Shown here piece after piece: positions 25,307-35,220 of a stretch of DNA of 64,000 bases; position 1 is the first letter of the stretch, and each line of letters opens with the position of its first letter. The position numbers and the translations under genes were made by a program. The notes beneath the pieces are model-generated. The model worked only from the letters and a program-made list of their open reading frames with translations. It did no database searches and was not told the DNA's origin. The DNA is taken from contig CAVQPS010000008.1 in assembly GCA_963714795.1 (NCBI GenBank), forward strand, positions 248,001-312,000, in the 5' to 3' direction. The stretch comes from DATIXJ01 sp963714795 (GTDB lineage Bacteria > Bacteroidota > Ignavibacteria > UBA10030 > SZUA-254).

Positions 25307-28300
25307 ATGTGGTTAACTAGACTCGCTCTTCGATATCCGATTTCCACGTTTCTTTTTGCCCTGACAATTCTTGTGTTGGGGTATGTTTCATTTACTCAAT
25401 TGCCGGTCGATTTACTGCCGAACGTTTCCATTCCTGTCGTTTCGGTCATTACGTATTATAACGGCGCCGGCCCGCTTGACATGGAACAAGCTGTCACCGT
25501 TTTTATCGAGCGCGGCGTCAGTTCGGTAAACGACGTGGATTATGTCCAGTCGGCAACAAAAGAGGGAGTTTCACAGGCTCGTATCTATTTCGATTGGAAT
25601 GCAAATCTTGACGTGGGATTGGTCGATGTCGTTCAACATATCAACCGTATACTTAATTCCCTCCCGACCGGTATCTCGCAACCGATCGCTCTGCGATTCG
25701 ATTTGACGAGTCTTCCGGTTTGCAACATTGCAGTATCGGGATCAATGGATCCCCGCGATCTTTATGATTTAGGATTGAATGTTATCGAGCCGCAAATCGA
25801 ACACGTTCCCGGCGTTGCGTCTGCGCAGGTTCTTGGCGGGCGTATTCGGGAGATACACGTTATACTCGATAATACGCGCATTCAGGCTCTTCAACTTCCC
25901 GTGCAAACCGTTTTAACTGCTGTTGCCAATTCGAATCTCATTTTGCCATCGGGCGATTTAAAAACCGGCAAATTCGATTATGCATTGAAAACAGAAAGTC
26001 AGTTTAACGTGGTGAAGCCGATACAAGACGTCGTCGTAAAAGTTGTCGATGGCGTCCCCATTCGCCTGAGAGATATCGGTTCGGTGGAAGACAGCTATCA
26101 GGAAGAAACGGAAATCATTCGTATCGATGGAAAACCCGGTCTGACCCTGCGTGTTCAGAAACTTGCCGAGGCAAATACCGTCGATGTCGTGGATAATGTT
26201 CTTCATGCCTTACCGAAGCTGACCGGAATTCCCGAGAATGTGAAAATGACTCTGTCGTTCGATCAATCGGTCTATATTAAACAAACGATTTCCGGGCTGC
26301 AGCGGGAAGCGTTCCTCGGTGCCGCGCTGGCAATGTTGATTATTCTTTTTTTCCTGCGCAATCTTCGGGGAACACTCATTATTATTGTCGCGATTCCTCT
26401 TTCGATTTTGATCGCGTTTATCTTTTTCCGGTTCAGCGGTGTGACGCTGAATATTATGACGTTTGGAGGATTGGCACTTGCCGTCGGGCGGCTCGTGGAC
26501 GACTCGATTGTCGAACTGGAAGCGATTTCGCGTCATTATAATGAGCGCAAACCGAATCAGTCAAAAATGGCGGCCACTCTCGAAGCGGCAAAAGAAGTTG
26601 CTGCACCGATTTTCATTTCAACGTTGACTACGGTGATCGTATTTCTGCCGATTGTGTTTCTTTCCGGTGTTGCCAAGTTGCTGTTTATTCCGTTGACCAT
26701 CACGATTACGATCACTCTGTTCGGCTCGTTCTTTGTTTCGCGAACAGTTACGCCGTTAATGTGTTTGAATTTCCTGCCGCCGGAAAAACACCTCAATCGT
26801 GAATCAAAGAAACTTTCTGACCGGCTTCGTGTAATCTCGACCGACTTTATCGAATCATTGGATGCATGGTATTCAAAATGGCTGGGATGGACTTTACAGA
26901 ACCGCAAGAAAGTTATTTATGGTATCCTCATTCTTGCCGTGGTTTCTCTTGTATTGATAAAATTTATCGGGACAGAATTCTTTCCCGATCAGGATGAAGG
27001 GCAATTCACCGTTACCGTACGGCTACCGGTCGGCACCCGTCCGGAAGTAACGAATAATTTTTGTCTCCAGATTGAAGACGTGTTGCGAAAGAACATTCCG
27101 GAAATTCAGGCGATGATTACCGATGTCGGTATTCCGCCGACACGAAGCAATAATTTTTTCGGAAGAAATACCGGAAGCCATAATGCCAATATTCAGATTG
27201 CGCTTGTTCCTTCAGACCAGCGAAAGCGTTCTCTCTTTGATATCATCAAGGACATCCGGCCGAAACTGAATGCCATTCCGGGCGCAAGCTTATATATTGC
27301 CCCGAGCGGTTTTCTCCGGTTTCTCCTGAACTTCGGTTCCAACGCACCGATCGATGTGGAGATTCGGGGGTTCGATCTTGAGACCGGTTCGGCACTTGCG
27401 AAAGAAGTGGTGAACACCGTTCGTTCCGTTCCGGGAGCTACCGATGTGCAGTCGAGCAGGGAAGACAATCTTCCGGAACTTCGCGTGAGAATTGACCGTG
27501 ATAAGGCGGGCATTCTCGGCATTGATGTGGCACAAATTTCCAACATCATCAGTACGTGTATCAATGGAACAGTTGCTTCCTTATATTCGGATCCTGTTAA
27601 CGGCAATCAATATAATATCCTTGTCCGTCTGAGCGAAGATTACCGGTCGAACATCGAGGATCTCAACAGCCTCGTTCTGACAACAAACAGCGGGCAACAA
27701 GTTTTGTTGGGAAATATTGCAAAGATTGAAAAGGCAAGCTCACCGGTGGAAATCGATCGGAAATACCAGCAGCGCCTGATCGATGTGACCGCAAACGTTT
27801 TCGACAGGGATCTGGGAAGCGTTGCGAACGATATTCAGGCAAAACTTGATAAGCTTGCCCTTCCTTCCGGTTTTGAAATAAAAATGACAGGCAATGTCGA
27901 ACAACAACATAAAACATTCCGCGATCTGCTCCTTGCATTTGGATTGGCGATCATGCTTGTCTATGTTGTCATGGCATCTCAGTTTCAATCGCTCATCGAT
28001 CCGTTTATTATCATGTTTACCGTTCCGCTCGGTATGATCGGTGTGTTCTGGATGCTGTTCCTGACGAACACGACGTTATCGGTGACATCATTCCAGGGAA
28101 TTATCGTGATGGTCGGTATCGTTGTCAGTAACGGTATTCTGCTTGTTGACTATACGAATCATCTTCGCATGCGCGGCGTGGATTTGCATGAGGCGGTCAT
28201 GAAGGCAGGTGTTACACGATTGAAGCCGATTTTAATGACCTCATTAGCAACGGTGTTGGGATTAATTCCGATGGCTGTCGGTATCGGCGGCGAATCGACG

Positions 28301-28471
28301 CAGGCGCCGCTTGCAATCGCGGTCATTGGCGGACTTACTCTATCGACCGGCCTGACATTATTCTTTATTCCAGTTCTCTATACGGTTTTTGAAGAACGCT
28401 TCAAACGTGAATTGAAAGCAAAAGAAGACGAGACCGTTGAAGGAAAAGTAACATCGGAGGCAATTGCATGA
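25307..28471 (+). CDS. RND efflux permease (AcrB/MdtB-like)
   Basis: A 1054-residue protein, full length for RND pumps. It begins MWLTRLALRYPISTFLFAL, with LPVDLLPNVSIPVV, twelve predicted membrane segments and two large periplasmic loops. GLALAVGRLVDDSIVELEAI in segment 4 has an R-L-V-DD sequence in which the DD pair matches the proton-relay aspartates; GIVVSNGILLVDY is in the second half. It probably exports small molecules by proton antiport. Substrate unknown. Its stop overlaps the TolC-like start (ATGA). Confidence 0.95.
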   Translation: MWLTRLALRYPISTFLFALTILVLGYVSFTQLPVDLLPNVSIPVVSVITYYNGAGPLDMEQAVTVFIERGVSSVNDVDYVQSATKEGVSQARIYFDWNANLDVGLVDVVQHINRILNSLPTGISQPIALRFDLTSLPVCNIAVSGSMDPRDLYDLGLNVIEPQIEHVPGVASAQVLGGRIREIHVILDNTRIQALQLPVQTVLTAVANSNLILPSGDLKTGKFDYALKTESQFNVVKPIQDVVVKVVDGVPIRLRDIGSVEDSYQEETEIIRIDGKPGLTLRVQKLAEANTVDVVDNVLHALPKLTGIPENVKMTLSFDQSVYIKQTISGLQREAFLGAALAMLIILFFLRNLRGTLIIIVAIPLSILIAFIFFRFSGVTLNIMTFGGLALAVGRLVDDSIVELEAISRHYNERKPNQSKMAATLEAAKEVAAPIFISTLTTVIVFLPIVFLSGVAKLLFIPLTITITITLFGSFFVSRTVTPLMCLNFLPPEKHLNRESKKLSDRLRVISTDFIESLDAWYSKWLGWTLQNRKKVIYGILILAVVSLVLIKFIGTEFFPDQDEGQFTVTVRLPVGTRPEVTNNFCLQIEDVLRKNIPEIQAMITDVGIPPTRSNNFFGRNTGSHNANIQIALVPSDQRKRSLFDIIKDIRPKLNAIPGASLYIAPSGFLRFLLNFGSNAPIDVEIRGFDLETGSALAKEVVNTVRSVPGATDVQSSREDNLPELRVRIDRDKAGILGIDVAQISNIISTCINGTVASLYSDPVNGNQYNILVRLSEDYRSNIEDLNSLVLTTNSGQQVLLGNIAKIEKASSPVEIDRKYQQRLIDVTANVFDRDLGSVANDIQAKLDKLALPSGFEIKMTGNVEQQHKTFRDLLLAFGLAIMLVYVVMASQFQSLIDPFIIMFTVPLGMIGVFWMLFLTNTTLSVTSFQGIIVMVGIVVSNGILLVDYTNHLRMRGVDLHEAVMKAGVTRLKPILMTSLATVLGLIPMAVGIGGESTQAPLAIAVIGGLTLSTGLTLFFIPVLYTVFEERFKRELKAKEDETVEGKVTSEAIA

Positions 28472-29778
28472 AAACGGCAACACATTGTTGGATTGTCTGC
28501 ATATTGATTGCATTGACGGTGAGTAATGGATTTTCTCAAACACCATCGAGTATCAAAAGTAATGTTCTGACATTGGATCAAGCGGTCGATATGGGATTGA
28601 AAAATCATCCTTCGTTGCAAATTGCAAATGCCGGTGTGGACATTGCATCGTCCGGCGTGACTCAAAATGTTTCGACATATTATCCTTCCATCAGCGCAAA
28701 CGGATCGTTGGCTCGGAATGACGGGACATTCGCTCTCAATATTCCCGGATTTCCCGTGATATCGCAACGGTACAACATTTATACCGGTGCTGTACAGGTT
28801 AATGAAACGATTTTTGATTTCGGAAGAACGATTAACAAGGTTTCCGCTTCACATCAGTTGGTTGATGCGGCACAGGCAAGTTTCGATTCGACGCGGCAAA
28901 CTATCATTCTCAACGTCAAGCTTGCATACTACGGATATATGCAGCAGCAACAGGTTGTCAGCGTGAATCAGGAAGCAGTGGAACAAACTTCGCAGCATCT
29001 CACAGAAGCAAAAGCATTTTATTCTGTCGGCAAAGTTGCACAACTCGATGTGACGCGGGCGGAAGTCGATTATGCGAATGCTCAGGTTGGACTTATCGTA
29101 GCCAGGAATCAATTACAGCTTGCCAAACTGCAACTCGACAATGCAATGGGTATTCTTTCATCGACACAATACGCTGTGCAGGATACGTTTGAAATTCCGC
29201 CGTTTAGCATGACACTCGATTCTGCCGAAGCCGTCATGGAATCGGTGCGACCCGATTTGGTTGCCGCAAAAGCCCGGGTGGAAGCGAGTCAGGCATTAGT
29301 CAATGCGGCATGGGATCAGAATCTTCCGACAATCTCGGCGAACGGTACGTACACATGGAGTAATTTCAATTTTCCGCTTGTCAGTCATTGGAATGCCGGT
29401 GTAACCGTAACGCTGCCGTTGTTTCAAGGATTCAGCGTCACGGCTCAGGTTGATCAGGCGCGTGCCGGAACGAATGCGGCAAAAGCCGGTTTGGAGCTAC
29501 TCCGTGAATCGATGATTTTGGAAATCGAACAAAATTATCTCGGCGTGCAGGAGGCGGAAGATCGCATTGCGGCAACTTCAAAATTGGTTGAACAAGCGGA
29601 AGAGAGTATGAGACTTGCCGAACGGCAGTACGTTGCCGGCGTCGGATCGGCGATCGAAGTGACCGATGCGCAGTTGTCGCTGTCCAACGCGCGCATTACT
29701 CGTATTCAGGCATTGTCCGATTACAATTCATTCCTTGTCCGTCTTCAGCGTTCGATGGGTGTCCTTTCTGAACACTAA
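28468..29778 (+). CDS. TolC-family outer-membrane efflux channel
   Basis: This 436-residue protein has a signal peptide ending near GFSQT and the TolC repeat pattern, two copies of a helix-strand-helix unit: LTLDQAVDMGLKNHPSLQIA at the start, ARVEASQALVNAAWDQNLPT in the middle and YVAGVGSAIEVTDAQLSLSN near the end. It forms the outer-membrane tunnel of the tripartite pump encoded by this operon. A four-base overlap with the permease gene indicates coupling. Confidence 0.95.
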   Translation: MKTATHCWIVCILIALTVSNGFSQTPSSIKSNVLTLDQAVDMGLKNHPSLQIANAGVDIASSGVTQNVSTYYPSISANGSLARNDGTFALNIPGFPVISQRYNIYTGAVQVNETIFDFGRTINKVSASHQLVDAAQASFDSTRQTIILNVKLAYYGYMQQQQVVSVNQEAVEQTSQHLTEAKAFYSVGKVAQLDVTRAEVDYANAQVGLIVARNQLQLAKLQLDNAMGILSSTQYAVQDTFEIPPFSMTLDSAEAVMESVRPDLVAAKARVEASQALVNAAWDQNLPTISANGTYTWSNFNFPLVSHWNAGVTVTLPLFQGFSVTAQVDQARAGTNAAKAGLELLRESMILEIEQNYLGVQEAEDRIAATSKLVEQAEESMRLAERQYVAGVGSAIEVTDAQLSLSNARITRIQALSDYNSFLVRLQRSMGVLSEH

Positions 29779-29872
29779 GATTTTTTCATAATCATTGTTG
29801 AATTTTTTTTGATGAGAATACCGATACGGTGTTGGACCGATTATCGATTCACGCCGTATTGTCCGCTTTCCG

Positions 29873-29901
29873 TTGCAATTCACTCACATTCCGCGTATAT
29901 T
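29873..29901 (+). promoter_or_regulatory. sigma-70-like promoter before the GT9 gene
   Basis: TTGCAA (29873-29878) and TATATT (29896-29901) are 17 bases apart, 28 bases before the TTG start of the glycosyltransferase. The gap of 150 bases otherwise shows only AT-rich sequence without a clear hairpin terminator for the pump operon. Confidence 0.5.
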
Positions 29902-29928
29902 AATTGAACGAATTGGAGTAGTATACTT

Positions 29929-30997
29929 TTGGAACAAACAATTCATCGGATTTTAATCGTTCGCAACGATAGAATCGGGGATGTTATCCTTACTCTTCCG
30001 ATCGCGCAGGTATTGCGGAATTATTTTCCATCGGCGCATATTGCCATGTTGATTCAGCGGTATACTGCCGAAGTTGTGGAAGACAGCCGGTTCGTCGATC
30101 ACATCGTTTTGTACGACGACGGTCAACGGCCCGTTCCGATGTTTCATCTCGTTTCAACACTGCGACGGGAACGATTCGATATCGTTTTTCATATGCGTCC
30201 TCGTTTTCGGCTTGCATTGATGACGTGGATTGCACGTATTCCGGTGCGTGTCGGTACGGGATACCGGTGGTATTCATTTCTCTTTAATAATAAAGTGTAC
30301 GAACACCGGAAAGATGCTCAATTTCACGAACTTGAATATAATCTTCATTTACTGCGTGCAATCGGAATCGATGTTCCGGAAGGATCCGTCAAGCCGTCGT
30401 TAACCGTTCGTCAGGAATCCGCCGAAGTTGTAAAACGGCTTCTTGCCGAATCCGGTATATCCGATAATGAAACTCTTGTCATTCTTCATCCCGGCAGCGG
30501 TCGATCGGCACGGGATTGGAGCGCTGAAAAATTCGGTGAACTGGGAAGAAGACTTTCCCGGATTCCGGGCGTTAAAATTTTAATCATAGGTGGAAGACAG
30601 GAACAAAATCTCGTTTCCCGCGTACAGAATCATGATCGGAACAGGTTCAATGGCATGGATCGACCGATTGACATTGCGCGAATATGCCGCTCTCGCGAAA
30701 CAGGCAAAATTGTTCGTTGCAAATTCCACCGGCCCGATTCATATTGCCGCGGCAGTCGGGACTCCCGTGATCGGTTTGTATCCGCAGGTGACGGCATTGA
30801 GTGCAAAACGCTGGGCTCCGTACACCGAACGGAAAACAATATTTTCTCCGGTCGGTAAACCGATCGATTGTCGTCAATGTTTATCGCAGAATTCATCCGT
30901 CTGCGAATGCATGGATTCGATTTCGGTCGATGAAGTATTTGCGGCCGCAAGTCAGCTCCTTCACGAAAATGATTTTATAAAAGCGAATAATGATTAA
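29929..30997 (+). CDS. glycosyltransferase family 9 (heptosyltransferase-like), frameshifted
   Basis: The family 9 homology runs through two frames. Frame one gives ILIVRNDRIGDVILTLPIAQ, VVILHPGSGRSARDWSAEKF-type sequence and IIGGRQEQ; the second frame continues LREYAALAKQAKLFVANSTG and PIHIAAAVGTPVIGLYP to the stop. The switch is a +1 shift near 30631 (one extra base before ATGATCGG). Family 9 enzymes add heptose or other sugars to lipopolysaccharide core from nucleotide-activated donors. A TTG start with GGAG upstream is used. The gene may be intact in the organism and broken only in this sequence. Confidence 0.85.
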
Positions 30998-31877
30998 CGT
31001 AAATCTCATTGTAAATTTGCTGATGATGCTGATTGGGTTCGTCGGCACGATGTTGGATCATCCGAATATTCAAGTGAATATCGGAAAAGAAGATTCATCT
31101 GTCGCACATACTGCACAGGATTCTTTGATGAGAGATTCCGGAGCGATCGCACCCATTGAGGCGTTGCGAAAATTACCCAACAAGGCATTTGCCAGTGGTG
31201 AATATCTTCGTTTCGACATCAATTACGGCGTCATCACTGCCGGTGAAGGAACGATGAAAACGAGAGACACGATATATAACGGCCGAAAATGTTTTCTTGT
31301 GGAATTCACACTCAACAGCAAACCGTTTTTTGACGTATTCTATAAAGTACGTGACCGGTATTATACGTTCGTCGATGCCGAAGGATTATTTCCCTGGCGT
31401 TTTGAGCAGCATATCCGTGAAGGCGGTTATACGCGGGATTTTGCCGTTGCATTCGATCAGGTGAACCATCTTGCCGTTACATCCGAAGGAAAATATCGTA
31501 TTCCTCCGTACGTTCAGGACATGATGTCGGCATTTTATTTGTCGCGCACATTCGATTATTCCGGTTTTGCCGATGGGCAACGGGTTCACATGGAAAATTT
31601 TTATAAAGATTCCACTTACCAGCTCGACGTAAAATTCCGCGGCAGGCAAACGATAGAAGCGGAAGCCGGAAAATTCAATTGCGTCGTTATCGAACCGCTG
31701 GTGAAAGAAGGCGGATTGTTCAAAGGGGATGGAAGAATCTATATCTGGCTCACCGATGACGACCGGAAAATGCCCGTCCTCGTCAGTACGAAAATCAAAA
31801 TCGGAAATGTCGATGCAGAGCTTGTGGAATATGTCGGCGTTGCCGGACCGATCAATGCGAAAATTCCTAAAGAATAA
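30990..31877 (+). CDS. DUF3108 exported protein
   Basis: A 295-residue protein with a hydrophobic N-terminus (VNLIVNLLMMLIGFVGTML) acting as signal or anchor. The body has GEYLRFDINYGVITAGEGTM, VFYKVRDRYYTFVDAEGLFP, an EHIREGGY segment and MPVLVSTKIKIGNVDAEL near the end, the layout of DUF3108 periplasmic or outer-membrane beta-rich proteins. The function of the family is unknown, though genes of this type sit beside envelope genes. The start overlaps the end of the GT9 gene by eight bases. Confidence 0.85.
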   Translation: MINVNLIVNLLMMLIGFVGTMLDHPNIQVNIGKEDSSVAHTAQDSLMRDSGAIAPIEALRKLPNKAFASGEYLRFDINYGVITAGEGTMKTRDTIYNGRKCFLVEFTLNSKPFFDVFYKVRDRYYTFVDAEGLFPWRFEQHIREGGYTRDFAVAFDQVNHLAVTSEGKYRIPPYVQDMMSAFYLSRTFDYSGFADGQRVHMENFYKDSTYQLDVKFRGRQTIEAEAGKFNCVVIEPLVKEGGLFKGDGRIYIWLTDDDRKMPVLVSTKIKIGNVDAELVEYVGVAGPINAKIPKE

Positions 31878-31880
31878 CCG

Positions 31881-32843
31881 ATGACCGACGAACAGTTGCC
31901 TCCGACTGAAATTCAGCCGCCGCTTCCTGCTGTGCAACAGACTCTTCTGGAGCGGTTCGGTATTTCACCGATTCTGTTTGCAGCCATTTCGCTCGTCATC
32001 GTGTTCGTTCTCTATCAGATCGTCGGTGGTGTGATTACGTTCCTGATCTTCGGGATGAAACCCACCGCGGAAAATATTTTCGGCTACCGGCTGAGCACGG
32101 GTATCGGTCAGATTCTTTTCCTGCTTGTCCCGACGTTGATTCTTGTTCGATTCATCTCCCTGAAACCGAAAGAATTTTTCCGTTTACGTGCTCCAAACAT
32201 GAAGGCGTTTTTTGTTCCGATCGTCGGCATTTTTTCACTGCAGGTCGTGCTTCAGATTTATTTGGTTTTTCAGGAACGGATTCCGCTTCCGCCGGATTTG
32301 GAACAGCAGCTTGATGAATTTAAACAATTGATGGACGAAGCATATAAACTTCTCGTCAGCTCAAATTCCATCCCGGAATTATTTTGGGTTATTTTTGTGA
32401 TCGCGTTGATACCGGCAATTGTGGAAGAATTGTTGTTCCGCGGACTTGTCCAGAGAAGTTTCGAAAAGTCCATGTCACCGATGCGGGCTGCGGTTGCAAC
32501 GGGAATTATTTTTGCAAGTTATCATCTCAACCCGTCGTCGTTTGTGCCGCTGGCTGCGATCGGGATCTATCTCGGCTTTCTTGCCATGCGCGCCGACAGT
32601 TTGTGGGTTTCGATGGCGACACATTTTTACAACAATGCCCTTGCAACGATTATTTTTTATTTCCACTTTGACGACGATTATGTTATTACCGGCAACGCGG
32701 AAAAGATGTCCACCGGCATGCTGTTGTTTACATTCTGGCTCTTTGGTTTGATTTTTTTGATTTCCACTATTTATTTTATTCATATTACCAAAAAACCGGT
32801 CGAGCATAAAGATGCTGTGGCATATGACGACCATGAAGTGTAA
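31881..32843 (+). CDS. CPBP-family intramembrane glutamic protease
   Basis: A 320-residue, multi-pass membrane protein with CPBP (Abi) motifs: IVEELLFRGLVQRSF (EExxxR, with the catalytic glutamates), GIIFASYHLNPSSF (FxxxH) and MATHFYNNALA (HxxxN). The family includes Rce1-like proteases and bacteriocin-immunity proteins; targets in this group are unknown. It follows DUF3108 by three bases and precedes cdsA, within an envelope-gene operon. A second CPBP gene occurs at 42.6 kb. Confidence 0.9.
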   Translation: MTDEQLPPTEIQPPLPAVQQTLLERFGISPILFAAISLVIVFVLYQIVGGVITFLIFGMKPTAENIFGYRLSTGIGQILFLLVPTLILVRFISLKPKEFFRLRAPNMKAFFVPIVGIFSLQVVLQIYLVFQERIPLPPDLEQQLDEFKQLMDEAYKLLVSSNSIPELFWVIFVIALIPAIVEELLFRGLVQRSFEKSMSPMRAAVATGIIFASYHLNPSSFVPLAAIGIYLGFLAMRADSLWVSMATHFYNNALATIIFYFHFDDDYVITGNAEKMSTGMLLFTFWLFGLIFLISTIYFIHITKKPVEHKDAVAYDDHEV

Positions 32844-32865
32844 CGTACTGTAAAACATTGGGAAA

Positions 32866-33812
32866 GTGAACGTGTCGAATTTAACGCAGAGAATATTAAC
32901 GGCGATCGTCGCCATTCCGATTATCATTTTGATTTGTATGGCAGGCGGTTTGTATTTTTTTATTTTTGTCGCTGCTGCTTCGGCAATTGCTTTGATTGAA
33001 TTTTACAAGCTTGCTGCTGCGAAGGGCGCAAAGCCACTTGTCACGATCGGCGTGATTGCCGGATTTTTTGTCAACCTTTCATTTTATCAGGTGAAACTGC
33101 AATCGTATATCGTCGGATTGTGTCTTTCGCTCGGAATGCAGATTCCGTTTCCGTCACAAACGCAGTTGTTCATGATTGTTTTGTTGCTTGCCGTTGTAGT
33201 GTTCGGTGTCGTAGAATTATTCCGGAATAACGGTTCGGCACTTCTGAATGTTTCAACGACCGTTTTCGGCGTGATGTATGTTTCCTTTTTCTTCGGTACG
33301 TTTATCGGTATCCGTGAATTGTTCACCATAGAAGATCCGACGATTGCGTCTTATTTTCATTCAGTTTTTTCAATGAATGATCCGCCGACGGTCTATCGAT
33401 ACGGCGGTTTGACGGTTATTTCAATTTTTGCGATGATCTGGATTTGCGACAGCGCGGCATTTCATTTCGGAAAGAAAATGGGAAAGCATAAATTATTCCC
33501 CCGCGTCAGTCCGAATAAAAGCTGGGAAGGCGCAATCTTCGGATTTATCTTTGCTATTGCGAGTGCTGTTGCCGCAAAATATCTGGTGCTGGATTATCTT
33601 CCGGTCGAGCGGAGCCGTCATTATCGGAATCATCGTCGGTATTTTCGGACAAATCGGCGATCTTGATCGAATCGCTGCTGAAACGTGATGCCGGCGTCAA
33701 GGATTCGTCCACACTCATTCCCGGTCACGGCGGTGCATTCGACCGGTTCGACAGCTTGCTTTTGGTATCGCCGCTTGTGTATCTTTATTTAGATTTTATT
33801 TTCTTCAGTTGA
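32866..33812 (+). CDS. cdsA: phosphatidate cytidylyltransferase CdsA, two frameshifts
   Basis: Homology covers the whole family length but in three frames. The first frame carries the membrane segments and FHFGKKMGKHKLFPRVSPNK with SWEGAIFGF. A +1 shift between 33601 and 33611 leads to AVIIGIIVGIFGQIGD, and another near 33662 leads to LIESLLKRDAGVKDSS, LIPGHGGAFDRFDSLL and the stop at 33810. The joined C-terminus is the CdsA signature. The enzyme makes CDP-diacylglycerol and is normally essential, so the breaks are probably sequence errors. Start GTG at 32866 or 32872; the latter is better spaced from GGGAAA. Confidence 0.9.
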
Positions 33813-33818
33813 TACTTC

Positions 33819-35150
33819 ATGGCCGGAACAGATAAAACAGTCAATATTATCACCCTCGGATGTTCGAAGAATATCGTTGATTCTGAAGTGTTGATGAAAC
33901 AGCTTCAGGATAACGATTGGAAATTCACACCGACATCGGATGGAAGCGATATTGCCGTCATCAATACGTGCGGTTTCATCGACGCGGCAAAAAAGGAATC
34001 GATCGATACGATTCTTCAGGCAGTTCAATTGAAGAGAGAAGGAAAGCTGAAAAAAGTTGTCGTCATGGGATGTCTTTCCGAGCGATATGCCGAAGAATTG
34101 AAGAAAGAAATTCCCGATGTCGATGCCTATATCGGTGCGAATAAAATGGACAAAGTTGTTTTGGAACTGGGCGGCAATTTGAAAAATGAATTGCTCGGCG
34201 AGCGGATGCTGACGACTCCTCAGCATTTTGCGTACCTGAAAATTTCCGAGGGGTGCGACCGCCCATGCTCGTTCTGTTCAATACCGCTGATGCGCGGCGC
34301 TCATGTCAGCAAACCGATGGAACGAATATTGACCGAAGCGGAACGGCTCGCGGCGCTCGGCGTAAAAGAGCTGGTCATTATCGCACAGGATAGCACCTAT
34401 TACGGACTCGATCTGTACGGAAAACGCGTGCTCGCAAAGCTTCTTGAGAAACTCAGTCTCATCCATGGCATCGAGTGGATCCGTTTGATGTATGCATTTC
34501 CTACCGGATTTCCGGAAGATATTCTGGAACAGTTAAACGGCAATCCCAAACTTTGCCGGTATCTCGATATGCCGGTGCAGCATGTTGCCGATGCGGTTTT
34601 GTCTTCGATGAAGCGCGGGATTTCATCCAAACAATTGCGTGTATTGATCGATACCATTCGCCGTCATGTGCCGGACATTACTCTTCGCACAACATTGATC
34701 GTCGGCTATCCAACCGAGGGAGAAAAAGAATTCCGCGAGCTGTCTGAATTTGTCAAAGAAACGGAATTCGACCGGCTCGGTGTTTTCACCTATTCACATG
34801 AAGACGGGACGTCGGCGTTTCCCCTTGGCGATCCTGTTCCCATAAATGTGAAAGAGCATCGTCGCGATAGTATCATGGAAATACAACAGGAAATTTCCAT
34901 GAAAAAAAATATGGCGCTGGTCGGCAAAACGGCAAGAGTTCTTGTCGATCAACGCATGGACGGTGTGGCAATCGGACGAACATACCGCGATGCGCCGGAA
35001 GTCGATAACGAAGTGACTATTCACAGGGCAGGCGCTCTTCGTGTCGGAGAGTTTTACGAGGTGGAATTTACTGACGCCGAGGAATATGATATGTTTGCGG
35101 AATTACCACGGGCCGATGCAACGGTTAAGGCTCCCGGTTCACCATCCTGA
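33819..35150 (+). CDS. rimO: ribosomal protein S12 methylthiotransferase RimO
   Basis: A 443-residue protein with the three MTTase domains. The N-terminal domain has LGCSKNIVDSEV and NTCGFIDAAKKES cysteines; the radical SAM motif is CDRPCSFCSIP (CxxxCxxC) followed by MRGAHVSKP, distinctive for RimO versus MiaB; a TRAM domain closes the protein. It adds a methylthio group to an aspartate of ribosomal protein S12. It begins six bases after the reconstructed cdsA stop. Confidence 0.96.
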   Translation: MAGTDKTVNIITLGCSKNIVDSEVLMKQLQDNDWKFTPTSDGSDIAVINTCGFIDAAKKESIDTILQAVQLKREGKLKKVVVMGCLSERYAEELKKEIPDVDAYIGANKMDKVVLELGGNLKNELLGERMLTTPQHFAYLKISEGCDRPCSFCSIPLMRGAHVSKPMERILTEAERLAALGVKELVIIAQDSTYYGLDLYGKRVLAKLLEKLSLIHGIEWIRLMYAFPTGFPEDILEQLNGNPKLCRYLDMPVQHVADAVLSSMKRGISSKQLRVLIDTIRRHVPDITLRTTLIVGYPTEGEKEFRELSEFVKETEFDRLGVFTYSHEDGTSAFPLGDPVPINVKEHRRDSIMEIQQEISMKKNMALVGKTARVLVDQRMDGVAIGRTYRDAPEVDNEVTIHRAGALRVGEFYEVEFTDAEEYDMFAELPRADATVKAPGSPS

Positions 35151-35220
35151 TCAAAGAGGTCTGCCGGATGAAAAAATATTTTCTCGTCGTTGATGCTTTT
35201 GTTTCTCTCCAGATGTCAGA